From Flaviflagellibacter deserti (GTDB lineage Bacteria > Pseudomonadota > Alphaproteobacteria > Rhizobiales > Methylopilaceae): a stretch of 64,000 nt of DNA. The DNA is taken from positions 1,550,001 through 1,614,000 of the forward strand of contig NZ_JBHSJF010000006.1 of NCBI RefSeq assembly GCF_042652085.1. The letters are read 5' to 3'. The position numbers and the translations under genes are program-made. This document shows, one piece after another, positions 17,560 to 26,129 of this stretch (position 1 is its first letter; every line of letters starts with the position of its first letter). The notes under the pieces were generated by a model. That model searched no databases, was not told where the DNA came from, and saw only the letters and a list, made by a program, of their open reading frames with translations.

Positions 17560-18044
17560 GTCCGCTCGCCGATTTTGACCAGCGGATTCCCGGCATAAAT
17601 GCCGTAAGGGTCCAGCCTACCTCTTACGACAGAGCTCGCGCCGATTACGCAGCCTTGGCCCACGGCCGATCCGTCCAGGAAAACGCAATTTGCGCCGATC
17701 CACACATCGTTTCCTATCTTGATGCCTCCCTTGCTGGGTCGGAATCCTTGGCTGCGGATGGGGATGCTCCGGCTGGAAAATTCATGATTTGTTGGCGCGA
17801 AGGCGCAGTTCGCGGCGATAGCGACCTGATCTCCGATCTCAAGACCGTTTCCGGTGTAAAGAACGCAGCCCGAATTGATCACGGAGTCGCTGCCGACCAC
17901 CAAATCGCCCCGCCCTCCGGCGGGTTTGATTTTCACGAATGAATCGATCACCGAATTGGCGCCGACGACAATCCGGCTTCCGCGGACGGAATCCTCGATA
18001 TCCGCAAGCGATGATATTCGAGCAGTGGGATGAATCTCGATCAC
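17556..18044 (-). CDS. Hexapeptide-repeat acetyltransferase
   Basis: A left-handed beta-helix transferase of about 162 residues. The repeats are visible as IVVGANSVIDSFVKI, LVVGSDSVINSGCVLY, LEIGDQVAIAANCAFAP and IKIGNDVWIGANCVFLDG. NHEF contains the likely catalytic His, and the C-terminal GIYAGNPLVKIG is typical of sugar O- or N-acetyltransferases (WbbJ/VatD-like). I chose GTG at 18044 because it forms a GTGA overlap with the rmlC-like stop; ATG at 18098 would overlap that gene by 58 nt. It probably acetylates the deoxyhexose or an O-chain residue. Confidence 0.8.
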   Translation of the reverse strand: MIEIHPTARISSLADIEDSVRGSRIVVGANSVIDSFVKIKPAGGRGDLVVGSDSVINSGCVLYTGNGLEIGDQVAIAANCAFAPTNHEFSSRSIPIRSQGFRPSKGGIKIGNDVWIGANCVFLDGSAVGQGCVIGASSVVRGRLDPYGIYAGNPLVKIGERT

Positions 18045-18565
18045 GCGGCCGGCCACTCCAGATCCGCGTCCCTGATCACTCTGATCTCTTTCGGCCATCC
18101 AATCCCGAACGCCGGGTCATCATAGCGGTAACCCCGGGCCTGCCCCGGTTCGTAGGCGCGGCCCATCTGATAGAGGAGATCGGTGTCGTCCTCCAGTGTC
18201 AGGAAGCCGTGGGCGCAGCCTTCGGGGATGAAAATCGCATTCATCGACCGGCTGTCGAGGACCACCGACGTCCATTGCCTGAATGTCGGGCTGTCCGGGC
18301 GCAGGTCGACCGCGACGTCGAAAGCCTTCCCGCGGACCGCGCGCACGAGCTTCGCCTCTGCGAAGGGCGGATCCTGGAAATGAAGGCCGCGCAGCGTTCC
18401 TCCCGTGGGGTTCGTGGACAGGTTGATCTGAACCGAGGTGAAGTCGATCCCCGCCCTGGCGAATTCGTCGGGGCAGTAAAGCCGGGCAAAGGCCCCGCGG
18501 GGATCCACATGCGGCTCGGCATGGACCTCGAATACGCCAGCGATGTCGGTCGCAGCGAACCTCAT
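18041..18565 (-). CDS. dTDP-4-dehydrorhamnose 3,5-epimerase family protein
   Basis: An RmlC-fold cupin of 174 residues. The catalytic His lies in GTLRGLHFQDPPFAEAKLVR, the basic AVRGKAFDVAVDLR stretch follows, and IPEGCAHGFLTLEDDTDLLYQ contains the Tyr of the active site. Because rfbF and rfbG sit just upstream, the substrate here is more likely a CDP-4-keto-6-deoxyhexose (possibly C-methylated) than the dTDP sugar. It starts 4 nt after the C-methyltransferase gene. Confidence 0.85.
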   Translation of the reverse strand: MRFAATDIAGVFEVHAEPHVDPRGAFARLYCPDEFARAGIDFTSVQINLSTNPTGGTLRGLHFQDPPFAEAKLVRAVRGKAFDVAVDLRPDSPTFRQWTSVVLDSRSMNAIFIPEGCAHGFLTLEDDTDLLYQMGRAYEPGQARGYRYDDPAFGIGWPKEIRVIRDADLEWPAA

Positions 18566-18569
18566 GGCG

Positions 18570-19811
18570 TCAATGGATATCGAGTCGCGGGATCGCGGTC
18601 ACGAATCGCGTTCCGTCAGCTGCCAAATAGGCGAGTTGGGCTTCGATCTCCGACGCGAGGTTCCATGGCAGGATCAGCACATAATCCGGGCCAAGGCCGG
18701 CGAGTTCCGTTGGTGTCACGACCGGAATCCGGCTCCCGGGTAGGAACTTCCCCTGCTTCGCAGAAGAGGCATCGGCAACCGCCACGATGTCGCTCGCCGT
18801 GATGCCGCAGAAATTCAGGAAGGTGTTGCCCTTGGCGGCCGCGCCATAGGCGGCGATCGTACGTCCCTCGGATTTGGCATCGGCGAGAAATCCGAGAAAT
18901 GCGTCCCTGATCTTCTGCACCCTTGGCTCGAAGCCCCGGTAGCCGGCCATTTCGTGCATGCCGAGCGCCCGTTCCCGGGCGCGGAACGCTTCGACGGCCG
19001 GCGTCTCCTTCCAGGAGCTGCCATCCTGGCAGACATAGAGCCGCAGCGACCCGCCCTGGGTCGGTAGCGTCTCGAGATCGAAGACCCGAAGTCCGCACCG
19101 CCGGAACACCGATTCCGCTGCTACGAGCGAGAGGTAGGAATAATGCTCATGATAGACAGTGTCGAACTTTCCGCTCTCGATCATCTCCATGAGATGGGGG
19201 AACTCGAACGTCGCCACGCCGTCGGGCGCGAGAAGCTCCGCGAAACCTCGCACGAAGCCGACGATATCCGGCACGTGAGCAAGCACGTTGTTCGCGGCCA
19301 TCAGGTCGGCTGGGCCATAACGCTTCCTCAGATCGGCGGCGACTTCGGCCGAGAAGAACGCGCTTTCCGTCGGGATGTCGCGCTCACGGGCCACCGCTGC
19401 CGTATTCGCCGTGGGTTCCACGCCGAGAACAGGGATGCCGGCAGCCTTGAAGTGCTGGAGCAGATATCCGTCGTTGGAGGCGACCTCCACCACGCGTGAG
19501 CCGGGGGTGAGCCCGAAGCGATCGATCATCACCTCGGCATAGCGCCGTGCATGCTCGACCCAGCTCTTGGAGGTGGACGAGAAGTAGACATAGTCCGAGG
19601 TGAAGATCGCGTCGGCCGGAATGTCGTGATCCGCCTGAACCAGAAAACACTCTTCGCAGACCCGGACGGTGAGCGGATAGCGGCGTTCGTCCTCATCCGC
19701 ATGCACGAGGAATGCATTCGCGAGGGGCTGCTCGCCGAGATCGAGGAAGACGTCCCGCAGCTCCGAGCCGCAGGACTTGCAACAGAATCTGCGATCAGTT
19801 GAGCTGGGCAT
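18570..19811 (-). CDS. Sugar C-methyltransferase (TylCIII/NovU-type)
   Basis: A 413-residue three-domain protein. An N-terminal zinc domain has two CxxC pairs (FCCKSCGSE and RVCEECFLVQ). The SAM-binding core shows VVEVASNDGYLLQHF with the EHYSYLSL His-Tyr active-site motif, and the C-terminal domain has AYGAAAKGNTFLNF. Known relatives add a methyl branch at C3 of NDP-4-keto-6-deoxyhexoses (mycarose, virenose-like sugars). Placed between rfbG and an RmlC-like gene, it most likely methylates the CDP-linked keto sugar. Its start overlaps the rfbG stop by 17 nt. Confidence 0.88.
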   Translation of the reverse strand: MPSSTDRRFCCKSCGSELRDVFLDLGEQPLANAFLVHADEDERRYPLTVRVCEECFLVQADHDIPADAIFTSDYVYFSSTSKSWVEHARRYAEVMIDRFGLTPGSRVVEVASNDGYLLQHFKAAGIPVLGVEPTANTAAVARERDIPTESAFFSAEVAADLRKRYGPADLMAANNVLAHVPDIVGFVRGFAELLAPDGVATFEFPHLMEMIESGKFDTVYHEHYSYLSLVAAESVFRRCGLRVFDLETLPTQGGSLRLYVCQDGSSWKETPAVEAFRARERALGMHEMAGYRGFEPRVQKIRDAFLGFLADAKSEGRTIAAYGAAAKGNTFLNFCGITASDIVAVADASSAKQGKFLPGSRIPVVTPTELAGLGPDYVLILPWNLASEIEAQLAYLAADGTRFVTAIPRLDIH

Positions 19812-20838
19812 AGTGATCGATCTGATCCAGGGTCACTCGAATGGCGGGTTCGCCATCGCCAACACGGCGATACCAGTCGGCGGACCAGGCGGCGGCCTGC
19901 TTCGCGTCGAGCTTCGGACGCCAATCCAGCAGCGATCTCGCGCGCGCCGCGTCAAGAGCGAGATGCCGCGTTTCCACGACGTCCGGTCGGGGCTCGACCA
20001 TGATCTGCGTCTGCCGGTTCAGTCCGTCCAGGAAGGTTCGCGCCATGGTCTCCACGCTGACGGCCTCGTCGTCCGGACCGAAATTGAGGCTCCTGGGGCC
20101 GTCCGGGTCTTTCGCAAGTCTCTCCACATACAGCAGATAGCCTGTCAGGCAGTCCAAGACGTGTTGCCAGGGCCTGACCGCGTGCGGGTTGCGTAGAACG
20201 AGCGGCGTTCCAGCCCGCGCCGATCGCCACGCGTCGGGCAATATGCGGTCCACTGAATAGTCGCCCCCGCCAACGACGTTTCCGCCGCGTGCCGTCGCGA
20301 CGACGGTCCCGGTCTTGTCGAAAAAGCTTTTCGCGTAACTCGCAACCGCGATCTCCGTCATTGCCTTCGATGCGGAGTACGGATCACGCCCGCCGAGCGT
20401 CGCGCTTTCGTCGCGAGGCGCTCCGGTACCATCGTCGGCGTATACCTTGTCGGAGGTCACGACAAGGACGACGCCGAGGCCGTCCAGATCACGAAGCGCG
20501 TCGAGAAGATGAACCGTGCCGAGGACGTTCGACGCGAAGGTCTCGACCGGCGCCTGGTAGGATCTCAGGACGAGCGGCTGGGCCGCCATGTGCAGGACCA
20601 GATCCGGCTGAACGCGGTGCACCAGACCGCGGACAGATCCGGCATCCCGCAGATCGACGACATGGTGATCAACCACGGCGTCGAGCCCGGCCTGATCGAA
20701 GAGACTGGGTTCGGTGTCCGGAGCCAAAGCGAGGCCCGTCAGGTCGGCGCCCAAGCGAGACAGCATCGCGGCCGCCCAGCCGCCCTTGAAGCCGGTATGG
20801 CCGGTCAGGAGAACCCTTTTTCCTTGCCAGAAGCGCAT
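19795..20838 (-). CDS. rfbG: CDP-glucose 4,6-dehydratase
   Basis: Converts CDP-glucose to CDP-4-keto-6-deoxyglucose. MRFWQGKRVLLTGHTGFKGGWAA is the signature start (NAD-binding GHTGFKG), with VVTSDKVYAD and the catalytic YSASKAMTE further on. RGGNVVGGGDYSVDRILPD is diagnostic for this enzyme. The start at 20838 was preferred over 20922, which would run into rfbF; it leaves a 2-nt gap after the rfbF stop. The protein is 347 residues, close to the usual length. Confidence 0.95.
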   Translation of the reverse strand: MRFWQGKRVLLTGHTGFKGGWAAAMLSRLGADLTGLALAPDTEPSLFDQAGLDAVVDHHVVDLRDAGSVRGLVHRVQPDLVLHMAAQPLVLRSYQAPVETFASNVLGTVHLLDALRDLDGLGVVLVVTSDKVYADDGTGAPRDESATLGGRDPYSASKAMTEIAVASYAKSFFDKTGTVVATARGGNVVGGGDYSVDRILPDAWRSARAGTPLVLRNPHAVRPWQHVLDCLTGYLLYVERLAKDPDGPRSLNFGPDDEAVSVETMARTFLDGLNRQTQIMVEPRPDVVETRHLALDAARARSLLDWRPKLDAKQAAAWSADWYRRVGDGEPAIRVTLDQIDHYAQLN

Positions 20839-20840
20839 CG

Positions 20841-21608
20841 TCAGACTTTCCAAGGCGCCTGCCCGGCGGACCACAGAGCTTCGAGGTGGTTCTTGTCGCG
20901 AAGCGTATCCATCGGCTGCCAAAAGCCGTTGTGGGGATAAGCCGAAAGCTGCCGATCCCGGGCAAGGGAGTTCAGGACGTCACCTTCGAACGAGGTCTGA
21001 TCGCCTTCTATGCGGTCCAGCACGGAGGTCTCCAGAACGAAAAAGCCCCCATTGATGCGGGCATTGTCGCCGGGCGGCTTCTCTATGAACGTCATCACCT
21101 CGTCGCCGGCGAGGTCGAGCGCTCCGTAGCGGCCCGGAGGAATGACCCCGGCCAACGTCGCCTGACGACCATTTCGCTTATGGAAAGCCAATTCCTCGGT
21201 GAGATCGATGTCCGCAACACCGTCGCCGTAGGTCATGAAGAACGGCTCGCCCGAGACGAGGTGATGCCGGATGCGCTTCAAGCGCCCACCCGTCAGCGTC
21301 GCCTCGCCGGTATCAACGATCGTTACCCGCCACGGTTCGGCAAAGCTCTGATGGAACTCGACGCTGTTGGTCGTCAGGTCGACGGTTATGTCGGATCGAT
21401 GAGCAAAGTAGTTCAGGAAGAACTCCTTGATCATGTACCCCTTGTATCCCGCGCAGATGATGAAGTCATTGTATCCGCAATGAGAATACCGCTTCATGAT
21501 GTGCCAAAGGATGGGACGCCCTCCGATTTCGATCAGCGGCTTCGGGCGCAGATGCGATTCCTCGGAAATCCTGGTTCCGAGTCCACCTGCAAGTATGACG
21601 ACTTTCAT
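20841..21608 (-). CDS. rfbF: Glucose-1-phosphate cytidylyltransferase
   Basis: Makes CDP-glucose from glucose 1-phosphate and CTP, the first committed step of CDP-deoxyhexose synthesis. MKVVILAGGLGTRISEESHLRPKPLIEIG is the family start, with the nucleotide loop AGGLGTR and the Lys in RPKP. YGDGVADIDL and GGFFVLE complete the active site. The 255-residue length is typical. It is the first gene of the seven-gene operon; the promoter should lie in the 175-nt divergent spacer shared with trxB. Confidence 0.95.
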   Translation of the reverse strand: MKVVILAGGLGTRISEESHLRPKPLIEIGGRPILWHIMKRYSHCGYNDFIICAGYKGYMIKEFFLNYFAHRSDITVDLTTNSVEFHQSFAEPWRVTIVDTGEATLTGGRLKRIRHHLVSGEPFFMTYGDGVADIDLTEELAFHKRNGRQATLAGVIPPGRYGALDLAGDEVMTFIEKPPGDNARINGGFFVLETSVLDRIEGDQTSFEGDVLNSLARDRQLSAYPHNGFWQPMDTLRDKNHLEALWSAGQAPWKV

Positions 21609-21783
21609 CTACGACCCTATGACGTGGGGCCGCTCGGATAGCATGTAACAGGCCGACAGGGTAAGGCTTGTGCACAAAGCTCGGCGCGATGGTGGGCGTT
21701 GGCTTGAAAGCGCTCCCGCTACCTCCTTACATTAGCGCGAACTCAGGAGCGCGATTGCGTTCCGCTGCTTTTGAAAGCTTCTC

Positions 21784-22749
21784 ATGCCCTCCCCCGAACA
21801 TCATAGCCTCATCATCCTCGGCTCCGGCCCCGCCGGCTACACCGCTGCGGTCTATGCGGCGCGTGCCATGTTGAAGCCTGTCATCATCGCGGGCATCCAG
21901 CCGGGTGGGCAGCTCACCATCACGACGGATGTCGAGAACTATCCCGGCTTCGCCGAGGCCGTTCAGGGGCCCTGGCTGATGGACCAGATGCGCGAGCAGG
22001 CGGAGCGGTTCGGCACGATCATGGAGAATGACCACATCTCCTCGGTCGACCTGTCGAAGCGTCCGTTCACGCTCAAGGGCGAGTCCGGCAAGATCTGGAC
22101 CTGCGACGCGCTGATCATCGCGACAGGCGCGCAGGCGCGCTGGCTCGGGCTCGAGAGCGAGGAGCGGCTGAAGGGCTTCGGCGTTTCCGCCTGCGCCACC
22201 TGCGACGGCTTCTTCTTCCGCGGCAAGGAGGTCGTGGTCGTCGGCGGCGGCAACACGGCCGTCGAGGAGGCCCTCTTCCTCACGAATTTCGCCTCGAAGG
22301 TCTACGTCGTGCACCGGCGCGACCACTTCCGCGCCGAGCGTATCCTGCAGGATCGCCTGTTCGCCAATCCCAAGGTCGAAGTGATCTGGGATTCGGTGAT
22401 CGACGAGGTACTGGGTTCCGGCACGCCTCCCGGCGTCTCGGGCGTGCGCCTCAAGAACATCAAGAGCGGGGTCGAGACCCAGCTGATGGTCGAGGGCGTG
22501 TTCGTCGCGATCGGCCATGCCCCGGCGACCGAATTGTTCAAGGGACAGCTCGAACTCGACGAGGCCGGTTATCTCAAGGTTCAGCCTGGAACGCCTTTCA
22601 CCAATGTGGAGGGTGTATTCGCGGCGGGCGATGTGTCAGATCATATCTACCGGCAGGCGGTCACGGCTGCCGGAATGGGCTGCATGGCCGCTCTAGACGC
22701 CGAGCGCTATTTGCATGGCCTGAATGCTCTCCAATTGGCGGCGGAATAG
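21784..22749 (+). CDS. trxB: Thioredoxin-disulfide reductase
   Basis: An NADPH- and FAD-dependent reductase of thioredoxin in the cytoplasm. LIILGSGPAGYTAAVYAARA binds FAD, the redox pair is Cys137-Ala-Thr-Cys140-Asp-Gly, and VVVVGGGNTAVEEALFL binds NADPH. The C-terminal EGVFAAGDVSDHIYRQAVTAAGMGCMAA closes the FAD site. The 321-residue length is standard. The LysR gene starts 12 nt downstream, an arrangement known from Sinorhizobium (trxB-lsrB). Confidence 0.97.
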   Translation: MPSPEHHSLIILGSGPAGYTAAVYAARAMLKPVIIAGIQPGGQLTITTDVENYPGFAEAVQGPWLMDQMREQAERFGTIMENDHISSVDLSKRPFTLKGESGKIWTCDALIIATGAQARWLGLESEERLKGFGVSACATCDGFFFRGKEVVVVGGGNTAVEEALFLTNFASKVYVVHRRDHFRAERILQDRLFANPKVEVIWDSVIDEVLGSGTPPGVSGVRLKNIKSGVETQLMVEGVFVAIGHAPATELFKGQLELDEAGYLKVQPGTPFTNVEGVFAAGDVSDHIYRQAVTAAGMGCMAALDAERYLHGLNALQLAAE

Positions 22750-22761
22750 ACCGGTCACATT

Positions 22762-23655
22762 ATGTCGCTCGATTGGGACAAGCTGCGCATCTTCCACGCG
22801 GCCGCCGAAGCAAAGAGCTTTACCCATGGTGGCGACAAACTGGGCCTCTCCCAGTCCGCCGTCAGCCGCCAGGTTTCGGCGCTTGAGCACGAGCTCAAGG
22901 TCCCGCTGTTCCATCGCCATGCGCGCGGCCTGCTTCTGACCGAACAGGGCGAACTCCTGTTCCGCACAACGCAGGAACTGTTCGCCAAGCTCGAATCGAC
23001 CAAGCTCCTGCTCACCGACAGCCGCGAGCGACCGCATGGCGTGCTCAAGGTGACGACGTCGGTCGGTCTCGGCGGCGGCTGGCTGGCGCCACTGATCTCG
23101 GAATTTCTCGATCTTTATCCCGAAATCTGCGTCACGCTGATGCTGACCGACGACGAGCTCGACTTGGCCATGCGCGAGGCCGATATCGGCATTCGCCTGC
23201 GCCAGCCGACCCAGTCCGAGCTGATCCAGCGCAAGCTGTTCCCGGTGCATTACTGGGTTTATGCCTCGCCGGACTACATCGCTCGCTTCGGCAGCCCGCG
23301 CGACGTCCAGGACCTGGACAATCATCGCATCGTCGGCTTCGCCGGCCTCGTGCCGAGCTTCCTGCAGCCGCTGAACTGGCTTGCCATGGTCGGCCGCGAC
23401 GACCGTGAGCCGCGGCAGCCGAACATGTCGGTCAACAACATGCTCGGCCTGAAACGGGCCGTCGAAGGCGGCGTCGGCATCGGCATCCTGCCGCAATACC
23501 TCATCGAGCCGGATTCGAACCTCGTCCGGCTGCTGCCGAACGCGGAATCGCCGACGCTCGAAGCCTATCTCGCCTATCCGGAAGAGCTCCGCAGCGTCCG
23601 CCGCATCCAGGTCTTCCGCGACTTCCTGCTGTCGAAGGTTCAGGCGTTGAGCTGA
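22762..23655 (+). CDS. lsrB: LysR-type regulator, LsrB/VtlR-like
   Basis: A 297-residue LysR regulator. The N-terminal winged helix is SLDWDKLRIFHAAAEAKSFTHGGDKLGLSQSAVSRQVSALE; the rest is a substrate-binding fold. Adjacency to trxB and the N-terminal sequence match LsrB (Sinorhizobium, Agrobacterium) and VtlR (Brucella), which act in redox and envelope control. I see only one cysteine (Cys123), so redox sensing through several cysteines, as reported for S. meliloti LsrB, may not apply. Mosaic palindromes follow directly after the stop. Confidence 0.8.
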   Translation: MSLDWDKLRIFHAAAEAKSFTHGGDKLGLSQSAVSRQVSALEHELKVPLFHRHARGLLLTEQGELLFRTTQELFAKLESTKLLLTDSRERPHGVLKVTTSVGLGGGWLAPLISEFLDLYPEICVTLMLTDDELDLAMREADIGIRLRQPTQSELIQRKLFPVHYWVYASPDYIARFGSPRDVQDLDNHRIVGFAGLVPSFLQPLNWLAMVGRDDREPRQPNMSVNNMLGLKRAVEGGVGIGILPQYLIEPDSNLVRLLPNAESPTLEAYLAYPEELRSVRRIQVFRDFLLSKVQALS

Positions 23656-23661
23656 GCGTTC

Positions 23662-23857
23662 CCCTCTCCCGAGCGAAGTCGGGTGTGCCCGACTTCGCCA
23701 CTTTACATCTGAACTCGGGAACACCCGAGTTCAGGGGGAGAGGTCGACTCGCGCAGCGAGCGGGTGAGGGCATGATAACAGCAATGAGCATCGTGCTGCC
23801 CTCACCCCGGAGCGCTGCCGCGCTCTCGACCCTCTCCCGCTTCGCAGGAGAGGGGAA
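23662..23857. repeat. Composite palindromic intergenic element
   Basis: The 203-nt gap is filled by nested palindromes. GCGAAGTCGGG/CCCGACTTCGC (23673-23698) and CTGAACTCGGG/CCCGAGTTCAG (23709-23734) are perfect 11-bp hairpins with 4-nt loops. They are flanked by inverted copies of CCCTCTCC...GGGGGAGAGG, and further right by GCCCTCACC and CCCTCTCCCGCTTCGCAGGAGAGGGG. The outer CCCTCTCC-type arms recur at 50965-51000 and in degraded form near 45050. This is typical of small non-autonomous dispersed repeats; it may also act as a bidirectional terminator between the convergent genes. Confidence 0.8.
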
Positions 23858-23858
23858 C

Positions 23859-25904
23859 TCACTCCGCCGCGTGCCTGCTTGCGATCACCTGATCGGCAGA
23901 TCGTCCCACAAGCTCCGCCATATGGTCGAAGCCGGCGGTGAAACTGCCCACGCCCGCGCTGGCCGATCTGATCTCGATGATCAGATCGCCGATTTCCGCC
24001 TCCGGCAAAATCGCCTGCACGACGTCCCAACCCGGCCAGCCGCCGCGCGCATCGAAGCCGAGGATCTGGCCGCGCCGGGCGGAAAGGATCGCGTTGATCT
24101 TCGCCGTGGCGTCGTTCGGCACATAGACCTCGACCTTGAACATCGGCTCCAGCAGAGCCGGCGAGCATTGCGGCAGGCCCTCGCTGATGGCGATGCGGCC
24201 GGCGGCCTGGAACGCGGCGTCGGACGAATCGACCGTGTGGAACGAGCCGTCGACGAGACGCACCAGCACGTCCGTCACGGGGAAGCCGAGCGGCCCCTGT
24301 CTCAGCGCGTCGCGGACGCCCTTCTCGACCGACGGGATGAACTGACGCGGCACCACGCCGCCGGTGATCTTGTCCTCGAAGCGAATGCCCTCGCCACGCG
24401 GCAGGGCTTCGATCTCGAGAACGACGTCGCCGAACTGCCCATGCCCGCCGCTTTGCTTCTTGTGGCGGCCGCGCAGGCTGGTCTTGCCGCGGATGGTCTC
24501 GCGATAGCCGACACGCGGCGCCTTTGACGTCACGGCAACGCCGAAACGCTCGGCAAGCCGCTCGGTCGCGACACGCAGATGCATCTCGCCCTGCCCGTCG
24601 AGACGGATTTCGCCTCCCTCGCCGGTCTGGCACAGATGATAGGACGGATCTTCCTCGACGAGCTTGGCAAGGCCGGCCGAGAGCTTCACATCGTCCTTGC
24701 GCTCCTTCGTCAGTAAAGTCGCGCTGACAACGGCGTCAGGGCTTTCAACTTCGATTTCGGGAAGCGCCACCGGTCCGGCCGTCACCATCTGGCCGGTCTG
24801 GATGCCGTCGAGTCGCGCCAGTGCGACCGTATCGCCGAGCACCGCCGAGCCGACCTTTACCGAGGCTGCGCCGGTCAGGCGCTGGATCGCGGCGATGCGG
24901 GCCTTGGCACCGTTCGAGCCCATGACGGTTGCGCCGTCGGGGATCGCGCCGCGCATCATCCGGACGACCGACAGCTTGCCGCCATGCGCGGTGTGGACGG
25001 TCTTCAGCACGTATGCCGCGGGATCGCCCTCGCCTGCCATTCCGGCACGGGTCGCCATCGCCGTGATGCAGGGCGCCTCATGACGAAGAGCCTTCAGGAG
25101 CCGCAACACGCCGTTGCCGCGCAAAGCCGAGCCGAGCAGAACCGGCACGACGAGCCCCTGTTTCAGTTCGCGCGACAGATCGTCGAATACGCGGTCCTTC
25201 GGCGGCTCGAGATCTTCCAGCAGGGTCTCGAGAAGCTCGTCGTCGTGGTCGGCGAGCTTTTCCAGCATGGCGAAGCGCGCCTCGCGCTGGCGGATGCGCT
25301 CGCCCTCGGCGATGTCGACGATGTTCGACTCCGCATGCTCGCGGTAGACGAAGGCGCGTTCGAGCGCGAGGTCGATATAGCCGGTAATGATCTCGTTCTC
25401 CCAGACCGGAATCTGACGCACAAGGAGCGGCGTGCGTGAGGACGGCTGCAGCATTTCGAGCGCGTCGCGGATGCGCGATTCCGCCTTGTCGATCTTGTTG
25501 AGGAAGAGAAAGCGCGGAATGCCCTGATCTTCGAGGAGCCGAAGGATCTGCTGCAGCGCCGGCACTTTCCGCTCGTCGGCCTCGCAGACAACGACGGCCG
25601 CGTCGACCGCGGGCAAAGCGCGCCGCATGTCTTCCAGGAATTCCACCGAGCCGGGGCAGTCGACGAAAGTGTAGGCGTCACCGAAGAAGTCGACCGTGGC
25701 GACATTCATCTCAGTGCTCATGCGATGGGCGCGGGCCTCGGCGCTGGTGTCGCCAATGGTCGTGCCGTCCTCGACATTGCCCGCACGCGGAATCGCACCG
25801 GAATAGGCGAGAATGGCTTCAAGCAAGCTTGTCTTGCCGCTCTGGAACGGGCCCACGAGTGCAATGCATCGCGGACCCGCAACTGGTCTTACGTCTTGGC
25901 CCAT
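23859..25904 (-). CDS. EF-G-like GTPase (elongation factor G paralogue)
   Basis: A 681-residue translational GTPase with EF-G layout. The G domain has IALVGPFQSGKTSLLE (G1, with unusual Gln in place of the normal His/Asn context), FVDCPGSVEF (G3) and LFLNKIDKAE (G4). Domain III follows (GQGEMHLRVATERL), then domain IV with SGGHGQFGDVVLEIE and domain V. It is divergent from housekeeping EF-G and stands alone without rpsL/rpsG/tuf, so it is an EF-G-like accessory factor of unknown duty. Its 3' end abuts the palindromic element. Confidence 0.88.
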   Translation of the reverse strand: MGQDVRPVAGPRCIALVGPFQSGKTSLLEAILAYSGAIPRAGNVEDGTTIGDTSAEARAHRMSTEMNVATVDFFGDAYTFVDCPGSVEFLEDMRRALPAVDAAVVVCEADERKVPALQQILRLLEDQGIPRFLFLNKIDKAESRIRDALEMLQPSSRTPLLVRQIPVWENEIITGYIDLALERAFVYREHAESNIVDIAEGERIRQREARFAMLEKLADHDDELLETLLEDLEPPKDRVFDDLSRELKQGLVVPVLLGSALRGNGVLRLLKALRHEAPCITAMATRAGMAGEGDPAAYVLKTVHTAHGGKLSVVRMMRGAIPDGATVMGSNGAKARIAAIQRLTGAASVKVGSAVLGDTVALARLDGIQTGQMVTAGPVALPEIEVESPDAVVSATLLTKERKDDVKLSAGLAKLVEEDPSYHLCQTGEGGEIRLDGQGEMHLRVATERLAERFGVAVTSKAPRVGYRETIRGKTSLRGRHKKQSGGHGQFGDVVLEIEALPRGEGIRFEDKITGGVVPRQFIPSVEKGVRDALRQGPLGFPVTDVLVRLVDGSFHTVDSSDAAFQAAGRIAISEGLPQCSPALLEPMFKVEVYVPNDATAKINAILSARRGQILGFDARGGWPGWDVVQAILPEAEIGDLIIEIRSASAGVGSFTAGFDHMAELVGRSADQVIASRHAAE

Positions 25905-26041
25905 GGTGGTAGCTCCCTACCCGGGCGTCAGAGACGTGACCGCTTTACGACGGGCTCCCCACCCCACGCTCAGGCCCGAGGCGCGCGGCCAAGCGCCCGG
26001 TCCATCGATGGGACACCCGCACGGATACGGACGCAAGACGC

Positions 26042-26075
26042 AAAAAAGGGCACTCCTGAGGAGCGCCCTTTCTTT
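26042..26075 (-). terminator. Terminator downstream of the aminotransferase gene
   Basis: On the minus strand, AAAGGGCGCTCC and GGAGTGCCCTTT pair around a 3-nt loop with one mismatch and run into a six-T tract. The other strand also ends in CCCTTTCTTT, so weak bidirectional action is possible. It lies about 60 nt after the aminotransferase stop. Confidence 0.85.
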
Positions 26076-26129
26076 GTGCAGGCGATTTAGTCGATTCAGC
26101 GCAGCGAGGCGCGGAACCCCTGCCCCGCG

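Noticed and set aside
23662..23857. CRISPR array
   Set aside because: The repeats are inverted pairs rather than regularly spaced direct repeats, and no cas gene is present.
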